Shown: positions 17,487 through 26,703, counted from the stretch's first letter. The stretch is 64,000 nt of DNA from Candidatus Methanoperedens sp. (GCA_027460525.1 JAPZAS010000026.1:30868-94867), one strand, 5' to 3'. Translations and numbers: made by a program. Notes: generated from the letters alone by a model not told the origin.

Positions 17487-17567
17487 ATATACATCACTCC
17501 TGAATAATAATACTTTGCAAGAAATATTTTAGTTATTTTAGTGCGAGAATCCCATGTTTTCATATTC

Positions 17568-17834
17568 TCAACATTTCCGGTAAATCTTTTTCCTGTGACC
17601 TGCTTCTATCACCAGGATCAGCAAACGCTCATTTTCTAAGTAAAGGATAACCCGATATTCACCAACACGGTGAGTATATAGAGGATTCTTTTGTGTCCCT
17701 TTGATGTTTTTGACATGAGGATAAGGATTATCTTTAATGCTGTTTATTGATCGAATTATGCTCTGTGCAATTTCCAGAGGTAACTTTTTGAGATCCTCTC
17801 TTGCTTTTGAAGTGTATTCGACCTTATAACTCAT
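17568..17834 (-). CDS. relE: RelE/ParE-superfamily toxin
   Basis: The protein has 88 residues and a RelE fold: SYKVEYTSKAREDLKKLP helix, a middle with NIKGTQKNPLYTHRVGEYRV and a C-terminal VIEAGHRKKIYRK. The Arg residues in HRVGEYRV and the C-terminal GHRKKIYRK are where RelE-type mRNA interferases carry catalytic basic residues. Its ATG overlaps the stop of the antitoxin gene (ATGA), giving the usual antitoxin-then-toxin order. The target is probably translating mRNA. Confidence 0.9.
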   Translation of the reverse strand: MSYKVEYTSKAREDLKKLPLEIAQSIIRSINSIKDNPYPHVKNIKGTQKNPLYTHRVGEYRVILYLENERLLILVIEAGHRKKIYRKC

Positions 17835-18067
17835 TTCAGGTCAAACTCTGTCATGATATCTTCTTCGGAATGCATGCGTCCGTGTTTTATGTCTTCAAGA
17901 GCTTCTTCTATACCCTTTATCGCCTCATCGCTGAGCGGTTCTTCATCTATTGCCAGATTGGTCAATCTTTCTATAACGGAACTATATGATTCGCGAGAAT
18001 GATATTTTAGAGAGGTAAGTTTATCCTTTACCTTTGGGTCTAAACAGATCGTTGTGGTAGCTATCAT
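17831..18067 (-). CDS. Antitoxin of the RelE-type module
   Basis: The protein has 78 residues. The N-terminus MIATTTICLDPKVKDKL resembles a ribbon-helix-helix strand and helix, followed by HSRESYSSVIERL, as in VapB/DUF7557-like archaeal antitoxins. The acidic C-terminus (HSEEDIMTEFDLK) would wrap the toxin. The region upstream of its start (18068-18110) has two similar TATATGT(T)A words about 20 bases apart that may be the autoregulatory operator; this is only suggested by position. Confidence 0.85.
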   Translation of the reverse strand: MIATTTICLDPKVKDKLTSLKYHSRESYSSVIERLTNLAIDEEPLSDEAIKGIEEALEDIKHGRMHSEEDIMTEFDLK

Positions 18068-18200
18068 ATATGTTACTATAGGTATCTATATGTAATATAC
18101 TCTTCGGTAATTGATCCTTCGTAACCCCTTCGACAATATCCACGCCTTCAAGCGCCATCTGAAGGAAAACTGGCATCTACTGACATGGTGCCTTTTGTGA

Positions 18201-19169
18201 TTACTTTTTTAGAGACGCTGCCACCCTGTCTTCAGCAAACGATGGTTCTCTCCAAAACTTGTTTTCATCCCATATCCTTTTGGCTTTTTTCCTTACAATT
18301 CTCTCACCAATCTCTGCGGATATTACGGGAATCGGCGGTACTAAATACAACGCTGAGCTTAACAATCCCAATATCTTATTGCGTTTTTTAATCCTGTCTA
18401 TCCTTGCATGCAGTACATCTTCTTGCAGGGTTTGCCCGCGAAGCGACCTGTACGTGGCTCTACCTATTTCCATCGCCGCACCTTCACTCCAGCGGACGCA
18501 GGCTGCAAGTGATGTAGTCTCTCCCCCATAAGAAGTATTTTTCCGAAGTATTGCCTTTCTCAGGTCATCCCCTGTACAGCCTGAAAAAGTTGTATACGCG
18601 TTGCCAACCATTTCTATGGAATGCGCATCGCTTCCACCCATGCTGGCTTTCCCATTCGTAATACTCTTTCTTAAAGCGAGCCTGTTTGAATAGGGGTCGC
18701 GGTGTATGGCGTTGAAGACTTCAATCCCATCTAAATCCAGATACTTTACTTTGCGCCCAAGGCACGAGCAGTGCGGGCTGAATGGATGGGGTGCTACGGC
18801 AATCCCGCCCTGATTATGAATACGTTCTGCGGTTTCTTCTGCACCGAGCCCTGGTTCTATTCTTTCCTGGAGAAAAAGACCGATCATCTCGCCTTCGGCA
18901 GTAGAAATCTCTTCACCAATAACAATCACAATTCCTTGCAAACCTTCGGCATATTTTTGTGCTTTAAGAGCACCGGCTATAGAATTATGGTCTGTAATGC
19001 ATAGAACATCAAGATCTCTCTTTATTGCAGCCTTGACAACCATATCCGGCTCGGATATTGAATCCGGAAACTGGGCAAGTGAATATTTGCTGAATCCTGA
19101 ATATTTGGTATGGACATGCGTGTCAGCTTTTCTGCAATTTTCCAAGTTACAGCCAGGGATATTTTTCAA
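18201..19169 (-). CDS. PHP-domain metal-dependent phosphoesterase
   Basis: The protein has 322 residues. The PHP active site is clear: ADTHVHTKYSG (HxH) near residue 16, CITDHNS near 57, GEEIS, VAPHPFS near 127 and MGGSDAHS near 178. It is related to the TrpH/polymerase-associated PHP family that acts on small phosphoesters. A C-terminal extension from about residue 215 has a hydrophobic stretch (ILGLLSSALYLVPPIPVIS) and a basic tail, so the protein may be membrane-associated. It starts 13 bases after the permease gene upstream, so it is the last gene of the exporter operon. Confidence 0.87.
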   Translation of the reverse strand: MKNIPGCNLENCRKADTHVHTKYSGFSKYSLAQFPDSISEPDMVVKAAIKRDLDVLCITDHNSIAGALKAQKYAEGLQGIVIVIGEEISTAEGEMIGLFLQERIEPGLGAEETAERIHNQGGIAVAPHPFSPHCSCLGRKVKYLDLDGIEVFNAIHRDPYSNRLALRKSITNGKASMGGSDAHSIEMVGNAYTTFSGCTGDDLRKAILRKNTSYGGETTSLAACVRWSEGAAMEIGRATYRSLRGQTLQEDVLHARIDRIKKRNKILGLLSSALYLVPPIPVISAEIGERIVRKKAKRIWDENKFWREPSFAEDRVAASLKK

Positions 19170-19182
19170 TCAGATCACCATC

Positions 19183-20436
19183 CTATTGCTCAAACCGCAA
19201 AGCATCCACCGGGTTCATCTTTGCCGCCGTTCTTGCAGGCACGACACCTGAGATTATACCCACGAACACAGAGAAAGCAAGCGCAAAGATAAGAAGCCCA
19301 GGCGTGACAACCGCATTCATAGTCCCGCCCGGTCCTAGTGCCCTCAAGCCTATTACGGATATTATGACCGATATCAGTACTCCAAAAATGATTCCGAGCA
19401 CTCCTCCCACGAACCCAAATAACCCTGATTCTATAAGGAAAAGTTTCATCACTTCATTATCTGTAGCGCCAAGAGCCTTGAGCAATCCTATCTGCCTTGT
19501 GCGTTCCATGACAGACATGAACATAGTGTTCGCGATACCCACAGCCCCTACGAGAAGCGAGACCGCCGCAATCGCAGCGAGAAAAAGCGATATGGCCTGG
19601 ACAATGCTTGTTATCTGCTGCTGTATTGTTGCGAACGCTGTGACTGTAAAATCCCTGGTTCTTGGATTGACGTGCCTCTCAGGCATAAGTTTGTTTATAA
19701 TATCCTGAGTTATCTGGTCCGCAAGCGATGGGTCGGTTATCTTTACCATGATTGAAGTAAATTGGTTTCTGGATACATTTTGAGTTATCACCTGCCGTGC
19801 GAAATCTGCAGTCATGTATACCCCATTATCTATCCCTCCTCCTCCAAAACCCCCTCCTGACGGGACAAAGATTCCCACTACCTTGAAAGTCTTGCCTCCT
19901 ATTGTAATCGGTCTATTCAATGTAATCGGCTGTAAAAAGGTAGTATGAGCTAAAGAGTTGCCTATAACTACAGCGTTCGAATCGCCTGGCTGAAGGTACC
20001 TGCCTGCTTCAAGCTGCGTTGTGGCAAAGGAGCGCCAGACCGTGGTATCAACGCCACTTACGGACACAGAGGTCTTCTCTGTACCCAGTCTTATATCCGA
20101 ACTGCCTGAAACCATGCCGTTTACATACAATACGCCCGGGACCTGCTTGATGGCGTTCACGTCTTTATCTGTGAGGTTAATAGTGGCACCGCCAGCGGCT
20201 CTTCCACCTTCAAAACCACCGCCGCCTGCCCGTGAAAACCCCGGGGTGACCGTAATCAAATCGGCTCCGAGGCTGCTCAGGCGAGCCTGCACACTCTCCT
20301 GCATGCCCTGTCCTATGGAGATAATAGCCACAACCGCGGCTACACCTATTACGATGCCTATTATAGTAAGCCAGCTTCGCATCTTGCTTTTCTTGACATG
20401 GCTCAGGGACAATCTGAAAATATCAAAAATCTTCAT
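19183..20436 (-). CDS. MacB/FtsX-family ABC transporter permease
   Basis: The protein has 417 residues. An N-terminal membrane helix (SWLTIIGIVIGVAAVVAIIS) is followed by a large external MacB-like periplasmic domain (about residues 50-280, glycine-rich) and three C-terminal helices with the FtsX motif ERTRQIGLLKALGAT. Such permeases do not pump across the membrane but drive extracytoplasmic work, such as lipoprotein or peptide release. Start ATG 20436 has GGGGAA upstream and overlaps the stop of the upstream gene. The operon runs from a small secreted protein (23878) through the ATPase and two CARDB-like proteins to this permease. Confidence 0.93.
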   Translation of the reverse strand: MKIFDIFRLSLSHVKKSKMRSWLTIIGIVIGVAAVVAIISIGQGMQESVQARLSSLGADLITVTPGFSRAGGGGFEGGRAAGGATINLTDKDVNAIKQVPGVLYVNGMVSGSSDIRLGTEKTSVSVSGVDTTVWRSFATTQLEAGRYLQPGDSNAVVIGNSLAHTTFLQPITLNRPITIGGKTFKVVGIFVPSGGGFGGGGIDNGVYMTADFARQVITQNVSRNQFTSIMVKITDPSLADQITQDIINKLMPERHVNPRTRDFTVTAFATIQQQITSIVQAISLFLAAIAAVSLLVGAVGIANTMFMSVMERTRQIGLLKALGATDNEVMKLFLIESGLFGFVGGVLGIIFGVLISVIISVIGLRALGPGGTMNAVVTPGLLIFALAFSVFVGIISGVVPARTAAKMNPVDALRFEQ

Positions 20437-21558
20437 TTGTTCCCCTTCGATTTGTGCAGATAGGTTGTTATTTTTCTTCGCTGCCAGTACACAAACAGTA
20501 GTATAATAGCGATCACGGGCAGCCATGTTGTATAAAGTGTATTTCCTCTGCCTGCACCTGTCTGCGTTCCTGCTGATAGTTGTACAGCGAGGTTCTTTGC
20601 AATTGCATGCCTCATACCACTGGTATCGGTATACTGTATTACTATATTAAGAATGTTCCCTGCTCCTGGATTTTTCGTAATCTGGAATATTGCGGATGTG
20701 TAATCGCCAGGGTTTAAACTCCCAAGCACGGAAGAACTGCTTCCAACTGCAGTGAAGTTCTTCTGGTTCGGCAGGCTGACTGTCACAGCACTTGCAGGAT
20801 TTATCCCTACATTGGCGACATTGAGCGAAAAAGAGCCCAGAGTCTCCTGATAACTTATCTCGAAATCAGTTGTTCCTGCGACAACCAGTCCGACAAAATT
20901 GTCGGATACGTAATTGTCCAGTCCAGTGATTTTTACAGGCAGATTATATACACCTGGAGTTGCGGTAATGTCTACAGCCATATCAAATGTAATTTCGACT
21001 TCATCTCCTGCCTTTAGATTGCCGAGAGAAAATTGCGTTCCTGCTCCCAGAATCGAAAAAGATGATTTCATACCCGTGCCGGTAAGGTCTATTTCAGCTA
21101 CCGCGTTCTGTACTGTGCCTGTGCCTGTATTTTTAAACACAAGCGTCTCCCTATTGACGCTCTGTTACTACAGGCGATGGAATATTGCTGCTTATCTGTT
21201 GACCATGGTAAGTAACATACACATTGAAATAATAATCGCCTTCCGCTGCATCGGGGTTTACATGGATTTTGAACCTTGCGGTTTGCTGATCGCCCCAATC
21301 CACTATATTTCCAAGCGAATATGTATCTTCAAGTATAGTTACTGCATTGGCTGAGGCATTATCCTTGGGCAGAAGCCTGGCTGATACGTCATATAGAAAT
21401 GGACCAAATCCCGCATTTATTATCGGTGCATAGACATAGATTGTATCCCCGGGATTAACAGGTGCATTTACAGTCACAAGATAATTTGATTGTGCTGACG
21501 CAACCTGTGTAAGCAACACCGCAGATACAACTACAAAAATTATATTTAATAGTTTCAT
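20433..21558 (-). pseudogene. Broken copy of the secreted CARDB-like exporter protein
   Basis: This is a paralogue of the intact gene at 21590-22801. The first part (21558 to about 21165) has a signal peptide (LLNIIFVVVSAVLLTQVASA) and ends at a stop after PSPVVTERQ. The rest, from about 21155, continues in another frame as SVNRETLVFKNTGTGT and keeps the C-terminal membrane anchor and HKSKGNK end. Compared with the intact copy, about 30 residues (EIKDQILTIKG to GIIAPM) are missing at the break, so a deletion caused the frameshift. Two shorter proteins could still be made. The 3' end keeps its ATGA overlap with the permease. Confidence 0.8.
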
Positions 21559-21593
21559 GTTTCACCTGCTACAAAAATATCAAGAGCTTTCAT
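21555..21593 (-). CDS. 12-codon junction ORF left by tandem duplication
   Basis: Between the two CARDB-like genes lies ATG 21593 to TGA 21555, encoding MKALDIFVAGET. It overlaps both neighbours by ATGA. Its first half matches the start of the permease (MKIFDIF) and its last half the end of the ATPase (KIVGET). It is therefore the scar of a duplication in which the permease start was joined to the ATPase end. It probably has no function beyond keeping translational coupling. Confidence 0.6.
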   Translation of the reverse strand: MKALDIFVAGET

Positions 21594-22801
21594 TTATTCC
21601 CCTCAGGTTTGTGGAAATAGGTTGTTATTTTTCTTCGCTGCCAGTACAAAGCCAGTAGTATAATAGCGATCACGGGCACCCATGTTGTATAAAGTGCACT
21701 TCCTCTACCTGCGCCGGTCTGTGCTCCTGCCGATAGTTGTACAGCGAGGCTCTTTGTAATTGCATGCCTCATTCCACTGGTATCGGTATATTGTATCACA
21801 ATATCCAGAATGTTCCCTCCTCCTGGATTTTTCGTAATCTGGAATATCGCGGATGTGTAGTCGCCCGGGTTCAAACTCCCGAGCACAGAAGAACTGCTTC
21901 CAACTGTAGTGAAATTCTTCTGTTGCGGCAGGCTGACGGTCACAGCACTGGCGGGATTTACTCCTACATTGGCGACATTGAGCGAAAAAGAGCCCAGGGT
22001 TTCCTGGTAACTTATCTCGAAATCAGTTGTTCCTGCGACAACAAGTCCTGCAAAATTATCGGATGAGTAATTGTTCATGCCTGTGATTGTTACAGGAAGA
22101 TTATATGCACCTGGAGTTGCGGTAATATCTACAGCCAGGTCAAATGTGATATCAGCTTCATCGCCTGGTTTCAGGTTGCCGAGGGAGAACTTGGTTCCTC
22201 CGCCCAGGATTGAAAACACCGAATTGGTATTTGTATTCGTGCCTATTTCAGCTACAGCGTTCTGTACCGTGCCTGTGCCTGTATTTTTAAACCGCAGCGT
22301 CTCGTTATTTACGCTCATCGGTGCTATGATGCCAAGCGTTGAATTGAGAAGCACTACCACAGGTGTCCCCTTAATGGTCAATATCTGGTCTTTGATCTCG
22401 GTTGATACTATAGGTGCTGGAGTACTGCTACTTATCTGTTGACCCTTGAAGGTAATATATACATTGAAAAAATAATCGCCTTCCGCTGCGCCTGGGTTTA
22501 CATGGATTTTGATCTTTGCGGTTCTCTGATCACCCCAGTCCTGTATAGTTCCCAGCGAATACGTTTCATCAAGTATGGTCACTGCATTGGCTGAGGCATT
22601 GTCCTTGGGCTCAAGTCTGACTGATACGTCATTCAGAAATCCATTACCAAATCCCGTATTATTTACCACGAAATAGACATAGGTAGTCTCTCCGGGATAG
22701 AGAGGTGCGCTTTCTGTCACAAGAGAATTAGATTGTGCGAACGCAAGATGTGTAAGCAACACTGCCGATATAACTATAAAAATTATATTTAATATTTTCA
22801 T
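21590..22801 (-). CDS. Secreted CARDB-like (COG1361) protein of the MacB-like exporter
   Basis: The protein has 403 residues. The signal peptide (ILNIIFIVISAVLLTHLAFA) is followed by three Ig-like/CARDB-type beta domains (for example ETLRFKNTGTGTVQNAVAEI and FSLNVANVGVNPASAVTVSL) and a C-terminal helix WVPVIAIILLALYW with a basic end. It is thus anchored in the membrane and faces outside. Such COG1361 proteins are common next to archaeal ABC exporters; they may act like the adaptor of MacA-MacB systems, but this is inference. Its ATG overlaps the stop of the ATPase gene. Confidence 0.85.
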   Translation of the reverse strand: MKILNIIFIVISAVLLTHLAFAQSNSLVTESAPLYPGETTYVYFVVNNTGFGNGFLNDVSVRLEPKDNASANAVTILDETYSLGTIQDWGDQRTAKIKIHVNPGAAEGDYFFNVYITFKGQQISSSTPAPIVSTEIKDQILTIKGTPVVVLLNSTLGIIAPMSVNNETLRFKNTGTGTVQNAVAEIGTNTNTNSVFSILGGGTKFSLGNLKPGDEADITFDLAVDITATPGAYNLPVTITGMNNYSSDNFAGLVVAGTTDFEISYQETLGSFSLNVANVGVNPASAVTVSLPQQKNFTTVGSSSSVLGSLNPGDYTSAIFQITKNPGGGNILDIVIQYTDTSGMRHAITKSLAVQLSAGAQTGAGRGSALYTTWVPVIAIILLALYWQRRKITTYFHKPEGNK

Positions 22802-23475
22802 GTTTCACCTACTATTTTTCCATCCAGCATTTTCACAACTCTTCCTGCATATCCTGCAATTCTCGGGTCGTGCGTTATCATAACAATAGTTAATCCCTCG
22901 CTGTTTAAGCGTTTGAAAACATCCATTACTTCCCCTCCTGATTTTGTATCCAGATTCCCTGTAGGCTCATCCGCCAGGAGAATAGAAGGACCTGTGGAGA
23001 GCGCTCTTGCTACCGCTACTCTTTGCTGCTGCCCGCCTGATAACTGGGCTGGGAAATGGGCTCCGCGTTCAGCCAACCCGACAGTAACCAGAAGTTTTTT
23101 TGCTGTCTCCTCTACATCTCTCTCTGGAATTTCATGAATCCTCATCGGCAGTTGAATATTCTCAAGAGCTGTCAGGGTAGGATACAGGTTAAAAGTCTGG
23201 AATATGAACCCGATTTTTTTACCCCTTACACGCGCCAGTTCATTACTCTTGTATTCCGATATATCCCTGCCTTCAAGCAGCACCTTTCCGTGTGTTGGCA
23301 TGTCCAGGCAGCCTATCATGTTCAGCATGGTTGACTTGCCGCATCCGCTCGGTCCTGTTATAGCTACGAACTCACCGGCTTTAATTGCCAGGTTTATTCC
23401 CTGAAGCGCGGGTACGTCAAACTCACCCATGCGGTAGATTTTCCAGACGCCCTGCAATTCCATTAGATTTTCCAT
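22798..23475 (-). CDS. MacB/LolD-like ABC transporter ATPase
   Basis: The protein has 225 residues and one nucleotide-binding domain: Walker A GPSGCGKST near residue 42, the Q-loop FIFQTFNLYPTLT, the signature LSGGQQQRVAVARAL, Walker B ILLADEPTGNLD and the His switch MITHDP. The length and PTGNLDT motif are those of the ATPases that pair with FtsX-type permeases. I prefer ATG 23475, four bases after the upstream stop; an ATG at 23502 in the same frame would overlap that gene. It partners with the permease at 19183-20436. Confidence 0.95.
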   Translation of the reverse strand: MENLMELQGVWKIYRMGEFDVPALQGINLAIKAGEFVAITGPSGCGKSTMLNMIGCLDMPTHGKVLLEGRDISEYKSNELARVRGKKIGFIFQTFNLYPTLTALENIQLPMRIHEIPERDVEETAKKLLVTVGLAERGAHFPAQLSGGQQQRVAVARALSTGPSILLADEPTGNLDTKSGGEVMDVFKRLNSEGLTIVMITHDPRIAGYAGRVVKMLDGKIVGET

Positions 23476-23479
23476 CGTA

Positions 23480-23878
23480 TCACCGGTTAAATAAACGCTC
23501 ATGACCCCAGCGCTTTGGATTTTGATTCTGGTACTCCGTCATCCAGCCGCTGGATTCAATCCTGGTCTTTTCCACCACATTACCTGTATCCATGTCTACA
23601 AGAGCAGTCAGGGTTGTATTTCCCCGGGTGAGAACAACACGCACGACCTTTTTATCCCCGTTTGTGGTAGATATTATCGATCCGTGGTCCTGGACAGTAA
23701 CATTATAGTTGATACCTCCAATTTCATCTTTTAACCCATTCTGAGCCGCATTTATCGCGAAAAACTTCTGACTCTCGTTAAGCTGGAATGCATGCGCCTC
23801 CATGTAGGTAGACCTGAGCCCGACAGCAACGACCAGCAGGACAATCATAACCAATGCCAATGTTTTCCAAATGTTCAT
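23480..23878 (-). CDS. Small membrane-anchored protein with PepSY-like fold
   Basis: The protein has 132 residues. An N-terminal membrane helix (LALVMIVLLVVAVGL) is followed by an external domain of about 95 residues: a helix (ESQKFFAINAAQNGLKDEI), then strands ending TALVDMDTGNVVEKTRIES. That helix-strand pattern with a final VDMDTGNVV is like PepSY domains, which often inhibit peptidases. The match is by pattern only. It is the first gene of the exporter operon and may sense or regulate the exported material. Confidence 0.6.
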   Translation of the reverse strand: MNIWKTLALVMIVLLVVAVGLRSTYMEAHAFQLNESQKFFAINAAQNGLKDEIGGINYNVTVQDHGSIISTTNGDKKVVRVVLTRGNTTLTALVDMDTGNVVEKTRIESSGWMTEYQNQNPKRWGHERLFNR

Positions 23879-23967
23879 CGTTGCTTATGGGATGAAAGAC
23901 CATATAAGAATTCCCTGAAATTCTTCTGAAAGCAGTTATGAAAAAATGAAATCATGCCTGCACTATC

Positions 23968-24477
23968 TTATTTTATCAATACTCTATTTCCCATTCCATC
24001 CCTCTGGCGTACTATCAATCCTCTTCTTTCAAGCCTGTCAAGAAGCCTGCTCACTTTAGGCTCGGAAAAACCTGCCTTTAAAACAAGTTCCCTTTGCAGT
24101 ATCCCGTCATTGTCTATGATTTTCTGGAATAATATCTTCTCATCGCCCTCAAGTATATTAGCAGCCAATATTGCTGTGCTTTTTATCTCCTGGAGCCCTG
24201 CGAGATCTCTTTTTAATTCAGGTATTTCCTTTTCCTTTGGGAACAGGACTATGTAAAGGAAAGACATACCCCCAAGCCATGCAGTTATGATGAAAAATAA
24301 CACTTCATTTAATGAAAAATACGAAGCCCCCTCTATCGGTACTGCTGTGCCGTCCTGTAAAATGAGCTGTACTGGACCTGTCGCCAGCAGTCTATCAATC
24401 AGTAGAAGTACTGAAATAATTAATACGATAGCCGATATTAAAATACCATGCGTGCGGATATTTAAATTGAGTGCCAT
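23968..24477 (-). CDS. Membrane-anchored winged-helix transcription regulator
   Basis: The protein has 169 residues. Two N-terminal membrane segments (ILISAIVLIISVLLL and LNEVLFFIITAWLGGMSFLY) flank a short external loop, and a cytoplasmic winged helix follows from about residue 105 (ILQRELVLKAGFSEPKVSRL, then LERRGLIVRQRDGMGN). This is a common archaeal arrangement for a one-component regulator that senses the envelope. It lies upstream of the MacB-like operon on the same strand, separated by some 90 bases, and is a good candidate for its regulator. Confidence 0.85.
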   Translation of the reverse strand: MALNLNIRTHGILISAIVLIISVLLLIDRLLATGPVQLILQDGTAVPIEGASYFSLNEVLFFIITAWLGGMSFLYIVLFPKEKEIPELKRDLAGLQEIKSTAILAANILEGDEKILFQKIIDNDGILQRELVLKAGFSEPKVSRLLDRLERRGLIVRQRDGMGNRVLIK

Positions 24478-24575
24478 TTGAACCTTCAGGTATGTGTTAA
24501 TCTAAATTTTACGCTTAGATGTTGTTAATAACCATATCTTTTTCCAACTCCCGCTGATTCTCAAACTGGCTTTAC

Positions 24576-25394
24576 TCACCACTTCAAAGGTTCCGCTCTC
24601 TCCCACATGTCTTCAAAGTGGTTTTTCATTTCAGCAGCCAGTTTCTTATCCCTCACATGCACGATGGCAAATAGTTCTTCTTTCTTTACAGGACTGCTGA
24701 TTTTAAGATTTATTCTATCAGTATCAATAACATCAAAAAGCGTTGAGGTGAACGTTATCAATCTGCACTGCAGATTTTTACCAAGGTATTTGAATATGCT
24801 CTTTACAGTCTCATCCCCGGACATATCCGGGTAATTGATACCCCTGTCTATCAGCATCCTGAACTTCACACCTCTTTCCAGGGCTCTGAGCAGTGCTTTT
24901 CTGGTATCGTTTTTTTCTGCATTTCTGGAGGGGAGATATTTTGAAAACTCAGGGTACCCTATAGTAAGGCACATTTCTTCATTTACCTGGTTTATCTGCT
25001 CAATAATAATATTACGAGTTTCTTCAGAGCCCAAGGCAGCCGTCCAGAACTGCTTATTCTGGGGTGATGGTTTTATTCCCAGCAGGTCCCTCTCAAGCTC
25101 TGCTGCCGTTTCACCAAGCCGAAGAGACGCCTGCTGGAGTTTAAAATTCCGGGCATCGAGGAGGTATTTCAATGCTGTCGAAGGCTCGACTGCAGCGAAC
25201 TTGCGAGGTCTTGTCTCCTGGGCATGTATTACCTTTTTCTCCTGAAGGGAACTGAGAATGCCGTATATTCGTCCTAATGGAACGCCTGAGGTTGAGGCTA
25301 TAATATTGGCATCCACCGAGCCGACGCGGAGAAGGGTTAGATAGACATCAGCTTCATATTTGGTAAGCCCAAAGCTTCTGAGTTTTTCCAGCAT
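24576..25394 (-). CDS. TrmB-family transcription regulator
   Basis: The protein has 272 residues. An N-terminal TrmB winged helix (FGLTKYEADVYLTLLRVG, then VPLGRIYGILSSLQEKKVI) is followed by a short coiled region and a C-terminal sensing domain of a PLD-like fold (about residues 105-270). In TrmB proteins that domain binds sugars, but many archaeal members have other or unknown ligands. It diverges from the RND/ABC operon at 25524, with TATA-like boxes for both directions in the 129-base interval, so it probably controls that operon and itself. Confidence 0.9.
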   Translation of the reverse strand: MLEKLRSFGLTKYEADVYLTLLRVGSVDANIIASTSGVPLGRIYGILSSLQEKKVIHAQETRPRKFAAVEPSTALKYLLDARNFKLQQASLRLGETAAELERDLLGIKPSPQNKQFWTAALGSEETRNIIIEQINQVNEEMCLTIGYPEFSKYLPSRNAEKNDTRKALLRALERGVKFRMLIDRGINYPDMSGDETVKSIFKYLGKNLQCRLITFTSTLFDVIDTDRINLKISSPVKKEELFAIVHVRDKKLAAEMKNHFEDMWERAEPLKW

Positions 25395-25420
25395 GCAATT
25401 GGTGGTCTTAGCCTGACACC

Positions 25421-25484
25421 CTATATAAGCTTATCTAAATAAACCTATTATTAAGTTGTTTTCAGAGTAAAAACCCTTATAAGA
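25421..25484. promoter_or_regulatory. Divergent promoters between the TrmB regulator and the RND operon
   Basis: CTATATAAGC at 25421-25430 is a TATA-like box suitably placed for the minus-strand regulator gene (start 25394). TTATAAG at 25478-25484 is 40 bases before the plus-strand start at 25524. The A/T-rich stretch between (CTTATCTAAATAAACC and on) is where a regulator would bind both. No long palindrome is evident. Confidence 0.45.
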
Positions 25485-25523
25485 AGCTAAAAGTAATTAG
25501 ACCACATTCAAAAGAGACTAATA

Positions 25524-26702
25524 ATGGAAGACCCCCTGCAAAAGGCACTGGTAAGACTTGCCGAAATACAGAGAAAACACGCAAAATCACTTGCCGTGCT
25601 TGTTATTATTTTCACCATCGTACTGGGAATCGGACTTAAGGATCTGACCATAAACTCGGATTTCAGGAAAGAAATGCCCAGGGAACTTCCGATATTTGCG
25701 CTCAATGACCGCATTTCGGATAAATTCGGGGGGCAGGATACAGTTGTAATAGCAGTGCAGATCGATGAGTCGGTTGATTTGAAAAGTGCTGTCCGTGATA
25801 TCAGGGACCCAAGGGTGATACAATCCCTGATTTTCCTTGACGGTGAACTGAGAAATGAGCCGACAGTAACCAGCGTTGCTTCACCTGCAAGTTTTTTCAG
25901 GGGAAACGAGACAGTTCCACCGGAGGAGATAACGCAAACCCTTCGCAACCCGCAGGCGAATGCTTTTTTCAGCCGGAATTATAAGATGACGCTCATGTAT
26001 GTTACGGCGGATATCGGCTCGGGTGAGGAGCAGATACAGAATTTTGATGAGCTAGTCCAGAAGCGCATTGATTATACTCCAAAACCGCCCGGAGTAAATT
26101 TCGGCATAACAGGCGGGCCTATCCTCAGGATGACCATTTTTGATCTACTGAAGAGCGATGCTGTTTTTACCCTGATCGTTGCCGCAGTTATTATACTCAT
26201 CCTGCTTTTTGTAATGCAGCGCTCATATACGCAGGGTATTCTGGTATTTGCCCCGTTATCCCTGGGATTGATATGGACAATGGGAACACTGGGCTGGCTC
26301 GGGATACCGCTTTCTGTGGCGACAGTGGGATTAAGTTCAATGATACTGGGTCTTGGCGTTGAATACGGCGTATTCATGTTGAGCAGGTACAATGAAGAGA
26401 GAGCCAAAAGGAATAGCCAGCTTGATTCCCTGAGAACAACCGTACGCGGGATAGGCTCTGCCATCATAGGCTCAGGGCTTACCGTTATTGTTGGCTTCGG
26501 GGTGCTCGCACTCGCTACCGTGCCCATGATCCAGCACCTGGGTGAAACCCTCGCGCTGGGTATAGCGTTCTGTCTTCTTGCCGCACTCTTTGTCAACCCG
26601 GTTTTCATACTGCTGGAAGAGGACTACGAGTACTGGAACACACACAGGAAACTTCTGAAACTCTCAAAGAAAAAAGAAGAGCATGTCCTGAGGGGCAGGT
26701 AA
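25524..26702 (+). CDS. Half-size RND-family transporter, first half
   Basis: The protein has 392 residues: one N-terminal membrane helix (LAVLVIIFTIVLGIGL), a large external domain (about residues 40-205) with the local repeat RDIRDPRVIQSLIF, and five further helices. The MmpL/SSD-like motif LGLGVEYGVFMLSRYNEERA is present, with Glu where the family usually has Asp. RND (HAE3/MmpL) proteins normally hold two such units in one chain of some 750 residues or more; here each unit is a separate gene. ATG 26704 of the partner comes one base after the stop. It probably exports lipids or other hydrophobic compounds using the proton gradient. Confidence 0.88.
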   Translation: MEDPLQKALVRLAEIQRKHAKSLAVLVIIFTIVLGIGLKDLTINSDFRKEMPRELPIFALNDRISDKFGGQDTVVIAVQIDESVDLKSAVRDIRDPRVIQSLIFLDGELRNEPTVTSVASPASFFRGNETVPPEEITQTLRNPQANAFFSRNYKMTLMYVTADIGSGEEQIQNFDELVQKRIDYTPKPPGVNFGITGGPILRMTIFDLLKSDAVFTLIVAAVIILILLFVMQRSYTQGILVFAPLSLGLIWTMGTLGWLGIPLSVATVGLSSMILGLGVEYGVFMLSRYNEERAKRNSQLDSLRTTVRGIGSAIIGSGLTVIVGFGVLALATVPMIQHLGETLALGIAFCLLAALFVNPVFILLEEDYEYWNTHRKLLKLSKKKEEHVLRGR

Positions 26703-26703
26703 C

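Noticed and set aside
18110..18180. Minus-strand reading frame starting MPVFLQMALEGVDIVEG before the antitoxin gene
   Set aside because: The frame looks protein-like but is short, merges into the antitoxin region in another frame and matches no family I recognise; it might be a relic, but that cannot be supported.
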